The notes under the pieces are model-generated. The model did not search any database. It was not told the origin of the DNA and was given only the letters and a program-made list of their open reading frames with translations. The translations under genes were made by a program, and so were the position numbers. From Zhengitettix transpicula (lineage: Eukaryota; Arthropoda; Insecta; Orthoptera; Tetrigidae), in contig CM073593.1 of the NCBI GenBank assembly GCA_037074705.1, forward strand, positions 106,766,238 to 106,830,237: a DNA stretch of 64,000 nt, in the 5' to 3' direction. Shown here piece by piece: positions 34,759-48,000 of this stretch. Every line of letters starts with the position of its first letter. Positions within the stretch are counted from its first letter, which is position 1.

Positions 34759-36489
34759 GAAGAAGGTATACCCCTCTTAATTTATTATTGATTTAATTAT
34801 TTCTTTACACAAGCAATGCTACAAACAATTTATAATCAAAATTTTTGAATTTTTGTTATTTATTTTTTATTGTAAACGTAATTGTTAACTAATCATTTAA
34901 TATCATTTTAGTCTAAAACATTATTTTATTATTAGTATAGTAGGGTAGAAACTGTGATTTCAATTCTTATTATGTTTTATTTTTTATTGAAATATCTGAC
35001 ATTGAACCTGACTGCCCAAAATTACTTCTTATATGTTCTTTGTGTCTTTTTCGCCCCAACACCATAAATTTAGTGGCAAGTCCCAAATTTCCTGAGTCAT
35101 AGGCAAAATATAGTTGACACTTTGTAATAGGTGGAATTTAGTTGTTTTCTTTACGCAGGCATGTTCGCTATATTATTCTTAACTCTTTTTCACACTGTTT
35201 GAAATGCTGGAATTTTCTTCCGACGAGGGCTGTAAATACTTTGCTGTATAAATCTGTTATATATTACTGACTCTTTCTCTCCATTCTCCTCAATGTTTAC
35301 TTGAATTAGGCCTGTCATCTACTTTATGCCATTGTCCCATCAATCAAAAACTTTAGTCTCGGTTAGTTATATTTTCGTGCGTGTTCTTGTTCATAACTTT
35401 CTTTCTCTGCCAGCCATCGACTCATTCACACTTTTTATCATCCACCTCAAATTCAGCCATCGGAAAATCTGTTCCTTCCGTAAACTGTTCGATCCAAACT
35501 TCTGTATGCTGTAACTGGCACATTTTGGAGCCGTGTGTGGTTACCCAGATTGTGCGCCACTCAAATGCTCGCCTGTTTTGTTCCAACTACATATTTAATT
35601 TAAATATGTGCTTCCTCTGAGCATTGTTTACCTATTTATTTCTGGCATTAATGATCCTATTATATCCATCATTCTAGTCACACACACACAATTTCTATTC
35701 TTATGCCTACCGCCAATATTTATGTTTGTAATTATTAAACGTCACCTTAGTTTCCCCAATCTATATTGATTCAAACGTGTACTTCTATTATATCATATTC
35801 AGGGTTATATTTGTTCAACCTTCTACTCAGAGTAGTCTCGATGGCCTGTAAGTTTTCAGATCGTCTTTATTTTAAAAGTAAAATATAATACGTCTTTGTT
35901 AAAAATATATGAATTTTCTAAAATGGCCAAACGTACACACACGCACAAAAGTGACAATATAAGTATCAGTGGAATCCTTGTTCATCAGGTGATTGAAAAC
36001 GTAAGAGCCGTGAGTACGACACAACTGCACAATACAGGGGACAAATTCAAAAGCTGTATTATCCAATTAGTATATTATTTACTTTATTTCTTGGGAAACA
36101 CATGTCCTTGGCAAAGTTCCTTTGGGCTCAGTGGCGTAGCGTGCTGGGGGCGCCAGAATTTATATAAATTTTGGAGTCTTTTGGATTAAAATACCTAAAT
36201 AAGGGGGCGGCAAACTTGACCTCCGCCCACGGCGGTTGCAACCACGCTACGCTACTTCTTCAACAATCGTTCAAATTTTTTGATAGAAGCTTCAAAATTT
36301 CTGTTGTAACTCCAAATTCTGTTTTCGTTATTTGGTAACGCCTCTACCCACCCGTAATAAAATTTCGAGAAACGTTCATCTCTTCAGAAAACCTTGAACG
36401 GGCATTCCTAAACCATTCGGTTCTACGATCCTTTCGTTTCCTGCATGCCAAAGACCAGTCTAGCACTGCACAGTACTGAAGCCAGGAAA
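34759..36489. other. APC11 3' flank and spacer
   Basis: AT-rich, with no exon recognised. At about 36126-36252 a GC-richer block reads AGTGGCGTAGCGTGCTGG and ends CCACGCTACGCTACT, which looks like an interspersed repeat with complementary ends. No polyadenylation signal stands out for APC11. Confidence 0.4.
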
Positions 36490-37480
36490 CGTTGAGTAAA
36501 TGTAATATTATTTTTGAACCTGCAATGACAATCGCAGGTGTGATTGTCGCGTAGTTGCGCCGCGGCCACCTGGCGGCGTTGCTGCTGCGGCCGACCGCTC
36601 AGTTGATATCTGGCAGTGCTGACGGACGGATGTTTGTCGTTCCCGCTGCTGGCCGTGATGTTGGCGGCCAGGGCCCGACCCGCCGCGCCGCCCCCGGTGC
36701 CGCCGCGCCCCAGCAAAACTCTGGTCGCCGCCGCCTTGGCCAGGACGAGGGCCGTGGGTCTCGTGCCGACGCGCAGGGCCCCGCCTCCTCCCGTGGGAGA
36801 CATTGAAAACCTGCCTCCGAAACCATGCGAGCCCAAGCGCACGCCCCCGCACTTCGCCGACAAGAACGAGCGGCTGGCTTTACGTGACAACGTCAACAAT
36901 GCGCCGGACCTCGGCGCCGCCCCGACGAACGGAGGCCTGCTCAAAAGTGCCGTGACTCTTACCTTGCGACCTCCCCCGCACAGCCCCACGGTCGAGCCCA
37001 AAGTAAAAGACCTCGCCCCGGGGGACGACGCAGCCTCCCCGGAGACGCACAAGCTGAGCGTGCACGTGACGGGCCCGGCGCGCCGCCCCTCGTACGTGCT
37101 GCCCACGGGCCAGCACCGGCACACCGAGAGTCGTCAGGACCGCCTGGTCCACGAACTGGTTCGCGAGCTGAAGGAGACTTCCGAACAGAGGGTTGCCTCG
37201 TGTTGCAGGATGGCCGCGGCCGGCTCGTCGTCCGCTTTGCAGGGCCTGCCCCCGCTGCCCAAGAGCCTGAGTGGCGCCAACCTCGTGCTCCCGGAGGCGG
37301 CCGCCTGCGCCGCTTACGGGCGGCAGCTGCCCGTCGTGCCTCCGGCGAGGGGCGGCGGAGGGCGGCAGCAGCCCCAGGCGCTGCTCGCGATCCAGCAGAG
37401 GGGCCCACCCGCGCCGCCCCCGCACAGGAAGACGCCCACGGGTCTGGACGCGCAACTGGCCGTCCTCAGGAACGAGATGG
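36490..37480. promoter_or_regulatory. CpG island over FAM89 exon 1
   Basis: About 1 kb of strongly GC-rich, CpG-dense sequence in an otherwise AT-rich window, ending at the exon 1 splice donor. Several overlapping long open frames on both strands are a side effect of the composition. It probably contains the promoter and 5' UTR of the FAM89-like gene. Confidence 0.7.
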
Positions 37481-38992
37481 TGAGTACCGAAACGTTATCG
37501 ATATGTGTCTGGCATCGCCTGCGAGTGTGCTGATAGATCGACTTTAAATTAGTTGCTGTGCCCGACGTCCAGTGCATGACGTCTACAGGTCGCGTGTGAG
37601 GTGCGGTGCGCCTCTTACCTTGTACGGATGACGCACAGCAACTAATTTAAAGTTTCTTGAAGCATTTTGAAAAATTCTCATGCACAAAATATTTTTGTCG
37701 TTGACAATTACAGAAATATTTCGATGGAATATTTAATTATTTACTTTTAGTGCGATTTAAATGAGGGGCTCTTCTGCGCTGATTCCACGTTGACTGTGAC
37801 TGGAGGTGGCAATCCTCGCTCTACTTACTACTGATTAAGTGAACCGTATTAACTAAAGGACAGGTGTCACTGTAAACTTGACTGTTGCGGCTGTCGTTGA
37901 AAACATCTTTTAGAATTTCGACAGCGCGTTACTTGGGCATTGTTGCGCCGCGTTTACGCAGAGTGTTGCGGCAACACGAAGAAATAGTTGCAGAAATTAA
38001 GTTTTACCAGTGTGATCTTCGTCAACGCTGGACTCTCGTGATGTAGCCGATATCAACTATCAAGATTATCATAGATACTGTTGAGATGACAAGTGTCTTG
38101 TTTCACATACAAAGAAGCATTATTGTGGAGCGTTTCTGAGATCAACCTTCCTTGTCTAGAATAATAATAGTATCAAAACTGAATGAATGACTAAGATGGA
38201 ACATGGTTTTGTAATAGAATTTTTATAACGTGGAGATTTTTTACGTCAGTTAACCCGATGACGATGGCGGAGCTTGCCGTCGAAACGTTGTTTGTTATTC
38301 AACAAACAATTGGCCCGCGTCGAGACCCGAGAATTTTATCTACAACAGATTCACCGGGAAAGCCGTCGCTCTCTTAATTAGATTTATGTTCCTTAATTCT
38401 AGCTAACACAGATCGTTTGGTTGGGTCGATATAACATGAAGAGCTTTCTGTGGAAAAACAATGATCAGTAATAAATTGTAGAAAAGAAAAGTTTACGTCT
38501 GATTGAAAATAATGGATAAGAAAGACATCCAAATACAGACGAAAGAAGTGATAATGTAAATACCACACAACAACGTTCCTGGGATCCTTGTGCCTTTCCT
38601 TCAGGTGCTAATAAGAGCCTAGAGCGACACAACTGCACTAGTCAGCTGACACGAGGCTCTTCTTCGCACCTGACGAAAGGTTGCGGCAAGGATTGTTGTG
38701 TGGTATTTACATTATCACTTCTTCTGTCAGTATTTGGCTGTCTTTCTTATTGAATAAATTGTGGAGCCTAGACTTGTGCGTGGACCAGGTTATGAAACTT
38801 GATGTAATGAAGTGGTAAAAATCGTTCGTTTAATGTGGGACATTTTTTCGTATTGTCGCGGTTTGACGATGTCCATGAAGCTGATGGTGACGTTGACGTT
38901 GGCCGTGCCACTTTCTTCCCCGTGATAACGCCTCTGCTGGTGGTTTCACCTGCAACTGCTGACTTTCGCTGCTTCACATAATCACATGTCAC

Positions 38993-39033
<41 letters not shown>

Positions 39034-42000
39034 TCGCTTCTGTGTCATTTGGAAGAGAAAAAATGGTTCTGAATTCATGAACCGGGCCAAACTTTTGTGA
39101 GAAAGTGAACGCCCGAGGGGGAGCGTGAGACTCCTGGACTCTCCCCGGACTTGAGGACTACTGCCCGACTTTGTGCGCATCACCAACGACTGTACGAGGG
39201 TGGTGTCAAAAGTTTCCGACCCAACAATGTCACAGTCTCCTTGTGCTTACGTCCCAGCGATGCTGCTGCCATCTCTGTAACGCGTCTCTGCAAAATAAGT
39301 GTTCACGAAGGTGATTGCCTCTTCATTTGGCGAAAATCTCTGGCCTTAGATGAGGGAACAAGAAGAAGATCTGGATGGTCAAGCAGCTCAACCCGTAATT
39401 CGTGGGTTTCTACCTTGAGCTTGTCAAGTAACGACGCTCCTGTAATGGTTTTTCCTTTAAAATAACTCCGTCACTTTCCTCTGTTTGGACTGATGTACCC
39501 AAGTTTCATCTACAGTAATTAACTTCGCCAACAGAGCGTTGGAAATGTTCAAACGCGGCACCCAACGCGCTGACAGCTTTCTCATGCCTAAATGTTGACA
39601 TGACCTCTGCTGTCTCTCACTTTAATTCGGCTGTCATTTGGTGAAGTTTGGCGATGTTTTCGTCCCCAACGTTCATCGTCTCCCAAGCTCCTTACGGCCA
39701 CTGTGGTATATGATGGTGCAGTGTCCCCCATACACATCTTTGATTTGTGTAGGCGTATTGCCTTTCAAAAACAAATATTTAATAACAGCTCGATACTAGA
39801 TTTTCTCCATTTTCACAAAAACACTCACTCAAACGACTGTTACACAACAACTGCGCGTCCAAAATGGCTGTCAACAGATGAACAACGAAATGCAGTAGCT
39901 TTTATTTACTAGTGCTGCCATCTTCACGTTGAGGTCAGACCACCCTCGTATTCCTGACTATGGTACTTTGCTTGAGCCAGGTGTTTCGTCTGCAAGTGGT
40001 GTCGCTCCTTTCGCCCGCGAAGTTGGGACTCGCAGCCTCTTGTCAGGTGGTCCAGGTTCTCGTCCAGCATAAGTACTTCGTCTTATATTTGCGGGTTTTT
40101 TAAAATTCATTTTATTTCGAGTCGCGTCACCTGCGAGGCCTGCTTCAAAGTTGATTGTCTTTGGCATTGCTGTCGTGTCAGATGGACCGTTGTCGTCCTT
40201 CACAACACTGGCTGGTCTCTTACTTTCTACGGCATGTAGCAGGAGTTTCTTAGTCTTGGAATCAGGGAATGAACGCCCCAATAATAATGTCCCAGTGACG
40301 TGGCGTTTCCACTCCCGCGATAACGGAAGCTAATGGTAATGGGAGCAGCCAACATTCCTGCACGGTTGCTTCCTTCTCTGTCTGTATAATATTCCTTTCC
40401 ATCACTTTTACCTCAAACTTTAGCTTTCTAAGGTTGGAGCGACCTCTAGCTCTATCTCTTATTGTTATTGCTCACTTTCATTATTTTCCTTGTTGAATGT
40501 CGCCAGTGGCGAGTGGAAACTGACTTTGGTTTAACCCACAAGTTTTTTTTTGGTTACTCTAGTTTTAATAATTTGGCTGAACTTTGAGATTATGAGCGTC
40601 GTTCGCGGGACTCGTCGGCGTCCTTGAGCAGGTTGTCCGTATAAGGACCTCCGTCATCATTACGTTAGCCTTCGAGGGACGCATGCGACAAAATCAAAGC
40701 ACTTTTGTCCTCTCAGGATAACGTAGCAGACACACGTGAGAAACTGGACCTGGATAATTGTGACCTTCCTCGCAGCACAATGCCCCATTGTCGAGGTTGA
40801 TGGAACTAGGTGTCTCCTCCTTGCTCGGCAGTTATCATCAACGTTTAGTGAGACGTAATTTATTTTTCTTCAGTTAAACAAAAGTTGAGTGGGGAATTTC
40901 CCGGACGTTGCGTTGTTGCCCTTGGTGGAAGAGATGACGAGGAAGCGGAAGGACAGTAAAACCTCTGCTCGTATTCAGGGAAAGGGCGTTTACTTTGTAC
41001 AATTATACTGTAAATGTAGAACAGCACCTGAAGAAGATAGTGGAAAGGTCCGTGTGAGGTCGTCGGTTGTTATTCCAGAGAGTTGATTGTCAGTGACGGT
41101 GACTTAGCTTAAAGTTCTTTCACAAACAATATTATATTCGCTTTGATTCAGTCCTCGAACCACCACCACACTCCTTCACCCCGCCGTACTTGAAGCAGGT
41201 TTTACTCTTGACAAATGCCAATCGTAATCACGCGTGGCGTGACCGACGGTCAGAACCGCTTTACGAGAAAAATACTCATAAAATCATTTTTTTAAAAGGA
41301 AATTTATTTTTCCATGGAAGAGCAATTTTGTACGTAGTTGGCGCCATTGTGGAAGTGAGGACGGCCCCTGTGGAACGCTCCCGTTGGACATGCCTCAACA
41401 ATGCTCTCATCTGTTTCACGTGTTTGGTCCCCAAATAAATAAAGACTATATTGGAATTGTGCCAATAGCAAACGACCCGAGTGCGTTGTAAACATTTCCA
41501 AGGTCTCGATGGCGTTTCCCAAATGTTCCCTCACAGTTAGTGACGTGGCCATGCAGGAAAGGTTCCTGTGTTCTCACTTTATATTTACAAGTCAAACCGT
41601 CGTTTTTTGTTATGTTGTTAAAAACTTTTACCTTTGGGTTGCACAGTTTTTTTTCATAAATATACCATCAATATGGTAAATAATTGACATGCTGACTGTT
41701 GATTTGTTGAACCCGAAGGTCTAAGGCCTGGACACTGAAGCTTACACTTCATTAAGCATTTCACAGGCAGAGAAACTGATGGTGAACCTCTCACGAAAGA
41801 CACGTCGTTTCTATCAATAATTGTCTTTCACTGAGAAAGAAATATACAATTTACATTCATTCTAAATGTGTTTCTAGTTTTTAATTATCAATTATATAGA
41901 AGAGGCTGAATTCTCTGAGACCGCTTAATTTTCTTATACACATCATTTATGTATATAGTAACATTGTTTCTTTATTTATGTAATTGACCTTTTCCCATAT

Positions 42001-45000
42001 TCTGTTTGAAATTTATGGAAACAAAAATACTTCCAGACTAAATGTAAATAAACTGTAGGGACTAGATAGAAACGTTCAACCTGAAAAATATAACAGCTGT
42101 GATTAAGGTTTGTTTATTATACAGTCGGAATTTTTTTTTTCAATTTTTTACTCTGATTTACACTTTTTTTTTACAGACAGAAAGTTTATTCGATAAGACT
42201 TGATAAGTAACAGCGTGGGCGTGATGATGAGGGAGGAGGAGACAGCCCCATGTGGGCAACGTCCATTTTACAAGAGTTTTTCCACACAGTTCCTCAACAT
42301 CACACACACACACACATTACTTACTATGTTTTGGCTGTAGCTGTTATTGTCGGTAGCTGGCAGCTCACTCACTCATCCCTTCGCATCACAGTGAATTCAT
42401 ATTGTATGGCAGACAAGTAACAAACAGTTCTTAACTAATACAAAACCTTAAGCACTAAAAGCTGTTATTCTGCTCCTTGCTGATGGTAGTGATACGAGTC
42501 GTTGGTTTCATAAGGCAACAGTTTCATCCCTGAGGACTGATAATTGTTCGTCTGACATGACTGCTGTATGAGGTGTGGAGCCTTAATCTAGATATCGTGA
42601 CGTGAGGAATTCCTGGCGTGAGTCACCAGACCTGCTGACGCTGATGTTAGACGCCGAAACTATTCCTCGGCCTGGTGGAACACGCTGAAGGTCTTCGTCC
42701 CTGAGCGCTCACCGGAACCGGACGCTGTGTCTCGGTTGGCAGCTTCTTTCCCAGCTCCTCCTCGTCCTGCCTGCTTCACGTCATCCGGAAACACTCTGGA
42801 GTGCACATATGTAATATTATATTATCACGTTACCACCGTCACAGACTCCAGCAATTTCTCTACATTAAAAGGACACAATTGACGACTGAAAAACAAATTA
42901 ATTTACAAGTGAGGAGACGTTTCGATCAACTGTTGTGATCTTCAACACCAGGGACACACTGAAGCATTACAGCACATTACAGAGAATACTATTTAAGTGA
43001 CAAGCGTCCTGTTGAACATTCAATGAAAATTTGTATGGAACATTTGTGAGCCTCGTCTACAATGACAGTGTTGCCAACACTTGAGGTGCAGACAGTGTGT
43101 CGTGACAGGACAACGTTTGCATGGTGGACATTTTACAAAATTAGTACCTCATTCCTGTTACATGGGCCAGACCAAACGGATTTTTGTTAACTAGAATTAA
43201 ACAAGCATAAAACCAATGTTTGTTAAACTCATAAACATTCTCCTGTTTACTAAACATTGTCTGGGTCTTGATCATTCTCTATTATTATTCTAGATGAGGA
43301 AAGTTCATCTCAGAAACGCTCCACATCAAGTAAACAAAGACACTTCTCTATGATGGTTTATTAAATAATCTCTGTCAGTTAATATCTTGTGTTCATGTCC
43401 TTTGTAACTGTGGCTGCATCACGTCTCTAGCGTTGATCGAAACGTCTCCTCGCTTGTAAATCAATGTCTTGTCTGTGTGAATGCATGGTGCAGTTATATG
43501 AACCTCCAGCTGTGGAATGTTTTCCCATTGCTTTGCTTTTCAAGTCTCGTAGAAACAGCGTGAAAGGAAACTCTGCAGCGTCACTCACGATTTCCTTTTT
43601 AAATTCCTCCTTGGCCACTGTTTTTCCCCCGCCAGTTATATTCACCATCATTCATCTACTGTAGTTCCCCATCAGCACAGCTTTGGTGCTGTGGCGGTCG
43701 CGTCACTGGAAAGTGAAATCTGTGCGCGTTGCGTCACGCAAGTTATGTTTACAAAGTCCCCGAGGTGCACGAGAACCTGTGGTGTGGCGATCCTCATCAG
43801 TAGAGAGCTTCTGTTTCTAATAAGATCCTTTCTTCGTGTAAGGTGAATCTAATTTCTCTTATTATGCCCGGGTATTTATTTAAATTAGCCTCTTCGTTGA
43901 ACCAGCGTCAGTGTTTCCCTACCCGACCTGTCCCCTCGGCAGCCAACTTGAGGATGGTGACTGACGGTACTCCTACTACGTGAAATACTCGCTGACTTCA
44001 TAAAGTCTATAAACAGTCCTGGAATCTTAAAGGTGTAAAGACAGAGATCAAAATACAGCTCGTAGACTAACAAAATAAAAAGAAATCCGGTACCTTCAGA
44101 GGGTCAAAACTACTCCGGGTAACTTTTTTGTCAACCGCGTCCACGACGAGGGACAGTTAGCACCATGGTTAATGCGAGAGTTAAACTCAGCGACTCCTAT
44201 AGCCCCGGAATCGACACTTTTATGAAACCCCCCTCCCTTCCCTTTCATCGCAATTGTGATACTCGTGGGGGGGGGAGACATATTCATATATAAATATATT
44301 GTAATAAACACTAATTTGCCCCACGGTGAGGTGTCAAAATGTAATAAACACAATATTTGGTTAATTATTCAATCTAAATAAACCCACATTGGAGCTCATT
44401 TGTAATAATACAATTTAATTAGATTTTAATAGAAGAAATTAAAAGTTGAAATGAATTTAAAATATAAAACAAAGTTAATTTATTAAAAACAAATTCCTGT
44501 CACAATTGTAAAATTTTGTTACAAGTTGGTAAAGTGCCGCCTCAGGGCCGCCTCCAATGATGAGTGTTACGACAAGACAGTCAAAAACTTACAATTCTTA
44601 AGTTAAACAATTATTGAAATCTGACGATGATGATTATTTCCACATTAGGTTTACAGTTAATATTTTTTCTTATTAGTTTACTTGACCATCAGCTGTTGGT
44701 CTGGGGCTCGACCTCAGGATGTTGCACTTGCTGATGCTTGCCTGAATGTGGCCTCGTCATTCATAAACCCGGGACTCTTGCATGAGGTTGGTCTTCATGG
44801 TCTCACCCACACTGGTTAGGAATCTAATTTTAACAGATCACGGCTTCGGAAAATATCTCGGTAACACGGCGAACGACAGCAAGTACAGGCAATAGCGAAA
44901 TACATGAAGGAACTACAAATAAGTATCGAAACGTCGTCGTAATATATTTTTTTTAAAAATGAGTCTGTATGAGGTCATTAATTGTTTTATTAATTCAAAA

Positions 45001-48000
45001 ACAGACGTTAAATTAAACCTTTTAAAGGCAAATCATGTTGATGAAACTCCGTGCGCTGGCAATTGCCGTCTTCGGGAAAGGAGAGTCAGGAATGACGGTC
45101 ACTTTTGCTTATTATATATATATGTATACAAGTGTGTCTGTGTGCATCTTGAGGATTAATTCAGCTTGTTAAGATTTTCCAAGGTCGTGTTTGTAAGATT
45201 TCCCGTCCTTATTCTTCACATGATTGCATTGCGAGTGTTGATATGTGTGTTTCCTTGCTGCGCTATCTCCACAGTGATAAGTCAGCGTCTAGCGCAACTG
45301 CGCACTTCACCTTAACTCTATATTTACACACGCCATTACAGATTACTTAACTAATCAATTTCTATTTTATCCAGCAGACTAGAACAATATTTCACGGAGT
45401 GTTGGTGGTACTTGTGTGCTGCGTCCTCCCTGCACCGTTGCGCCACCACTTGTGCAATTCAGTGGGATTCACAAGGTTATTAATGTATATGTTATATGGC
45501 TCCTGCACGAGCAGACCAAATACGCTTCTGGTCGGTGCAAGTACGGTACAGGGAAGGAAGAAGGTGTTAATCAACTGTTAGAACCTTTTAATTAGATAGA
45601 TGAACAAGGTCAGCGGTTTTTAATATTTTTTTTTACATGTAGTGGAATAATTTTACGTTGTTGACGTCACATTAAGTAACGTGATCGGCCAGCAGGGAGG
45701 GAGGCAGGCAGAAGAGGATCAGGGAGGGAGGGAGTCAGGCAGAGGAGGGTCTGGGGATTGTTGAGGCTGACCATCTGCAGGGGACGGGAAATACACAGGT
45801 TGTTTATTTATTACAGAACAGTTTGGGGGGTTTTAGTTGAAAAATTGCGTTACTGTATGGCCTTCAAGTAGCTACACATGTTATGAATGCAAGCGAATGT
45901 TTATCACTCGGCACAGCATGCGGCCAATCTGTAATTGGAATCTTCAATCCTGTGTTACATTTGCGGGAATGTCACGTTTTACACCAGCTTGACCGCCGGG
46001 ATTTATTAGTTATTTTTAAATTGTTACTCTTGGACGTACGTCTGCAAGTTTGCACAATCAGGAAAAATCGTGTGACCTTGCCGAGGTTTCTTAATGCTGC
46101 TGGTGCAGTTATTGTGAAGCTGCGACATGAGATCGACTCTTGGCTTGCTTGAGGAAGCTTTCGGTTGATCAGGCCTGGAGGAAACTTGACATTCATAAGC
46201 ACGGTTAATGCAAATCGATGTCCTCAGTGGAATTTGTAATGTGGGTGTGTTTCCGCCCCCCCTTCCCCCCTTCAGCGACGTAGACAGTTGTTCTTCTCTT
46301 CAACTAGTCGCCTCGCCCTTGGAAACTAATCACCAGAAGCTGCTGATAATATCCTCGTGTGTGTCACTCATGTGTCGTCATTCTCCGTGCCTTTGTCCTT
46401 ACGTTGACATCTCGCTTCACAATCAGGCAGGAGAAGTGTGTTTTAGACACTAAACACCATAGTTTTGAGGAATAGAGGAAGCAGTGCGAGGTTGCAACTA
46501 TCCTACAGTTGTTCATGACAGTGTGGGGCTCGGAGTTTATCTACTGGGAATTCTTTGTGAGGAGGAAGGCCGATGACTGAAAGAATAGATGAGGAAAACT
46601 AATTCCCCGGTTACGACGGTTTAGGGAGTTGCAGACTTCCGTGAATCCAGGCGGATACGAAGTTCGACCACGCATGCTGCTACTCATGTGGTACGATGAC
46701 TTGTGGACGTAGGAAGCGGCTTCCTACTCGTAGGCAGTGGATGTGATAAAGTTGCGAGTGATGGATGTTGGTCACTGTGGCGTACCTAATGTGTACGTTC
46801 AATTGTCCTTTCATTATTTTTTTTTTCAAAAAAAAAGAAAAACTGTAAATCATACAAAGATTAAATTTTAATGTTTGCCGTCGACTTTGGCAGAGTGTCT
46901 TGTGAGGCCCACGACCACGTCTGCCTCGTCCTCGGGGATATTCAAGGCAGGGTCAAACGTCGGTCGTGTCTCAGGCATTTCTCCGTCCCTCCATATTTAC
47001 TACTTCCACTACGAAACCACTCAGTCATCCCTCTTTTCCTTTGAATTGCCGAATTTGTCACGGCGACGTTCTGTTAAACGTTACACTGGTGACATAAAAT
47101 GTGAGTGCTGTTGCGGTTCCTCATGGTCGGAGTTACAATCCTCAATAGTTGTTTTCTTTTTCAGCATGAGGACTTCTCCAGTGAGAATAGCCCTATATAT
47201 CGATTGTCCATAGTTTGTTGAATGTTCTCAGGAGCGGCTGCGCTACTTGGTTCCCATCATGTCCGATTCTTCTTTAGCTTTATGGACTGTAGTTTCCATT
47301 GATCCTATTTCCTGTCTGTAGTATGGTCAAGGAGGGAGGGAGTCAGGCAGAGCAGGGTCAGGGGATTGTTGTTTGATACACTAGACCCTTAGAGTCGACT
47401 TTCTTTTCTGCCGAAGCTGCTTATATTTTCCGCCTCGTGTGTTTCCGATGTGTGTCCAGTTATGTGACTCCGGGGAATCCTGAGGAGCGCAACTGCACAG
47501 CGGCGCATCACCGCTTCCGTCGCACGCCCTCAGTGAGTCATCATTGTGAAATATTCCCGCCCCGGCCACACATTAACAACATACTAGTGATTGTGAACAC
47601 TGCACACAGAGACCAAGGGACTGTCACTCATACCATAGTTTTGCAAATAAAAGTGCAGTGTTGTCGCTCTAGGCTCTTCTTAGCACCTGACGAAAGGAAC
47701 AAGGAAACGTTGTGTGGTATTTATATTACCCTTTTTGTCTGAATTGGCTACCTTTATTATTCGTAATAAATATACATACATACAATCATGGCCCTTGGTT
47801 TTTCTTTCCATATTATTTGTAGTAGGGTTCCCTCGTCACATGCCCTGAGTCTTGCACTCCTTACAATTTGGGGGTCACCATAGAGTTCTTTCTCCATTCC
47901 TCTTCTCCCTGCTGCTATTCTGAATTCGTCGCACCTCAGGTGAGAGGTGCTGAGAGGAAGTAGTTCCCTTGTAACTGACCCTGGCTGCTCCTGTGGGATT

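Noticed and set aside
36423..37577. Several long antisense and alternate-frame ORFs over the FAM89 CpG island
   Set aside because: High GC content removes stop codons in all frames; only the plus frame contains the conserved FAM89 motifs and ends at a proper donor.
46875..47213. Plus-strand 112-codon ORF, and a short minus-strand frame starting MPETRPTFDP at about 46983
   Set aside because: Neither has splice context or homology I can recognise; too short to support a gene.
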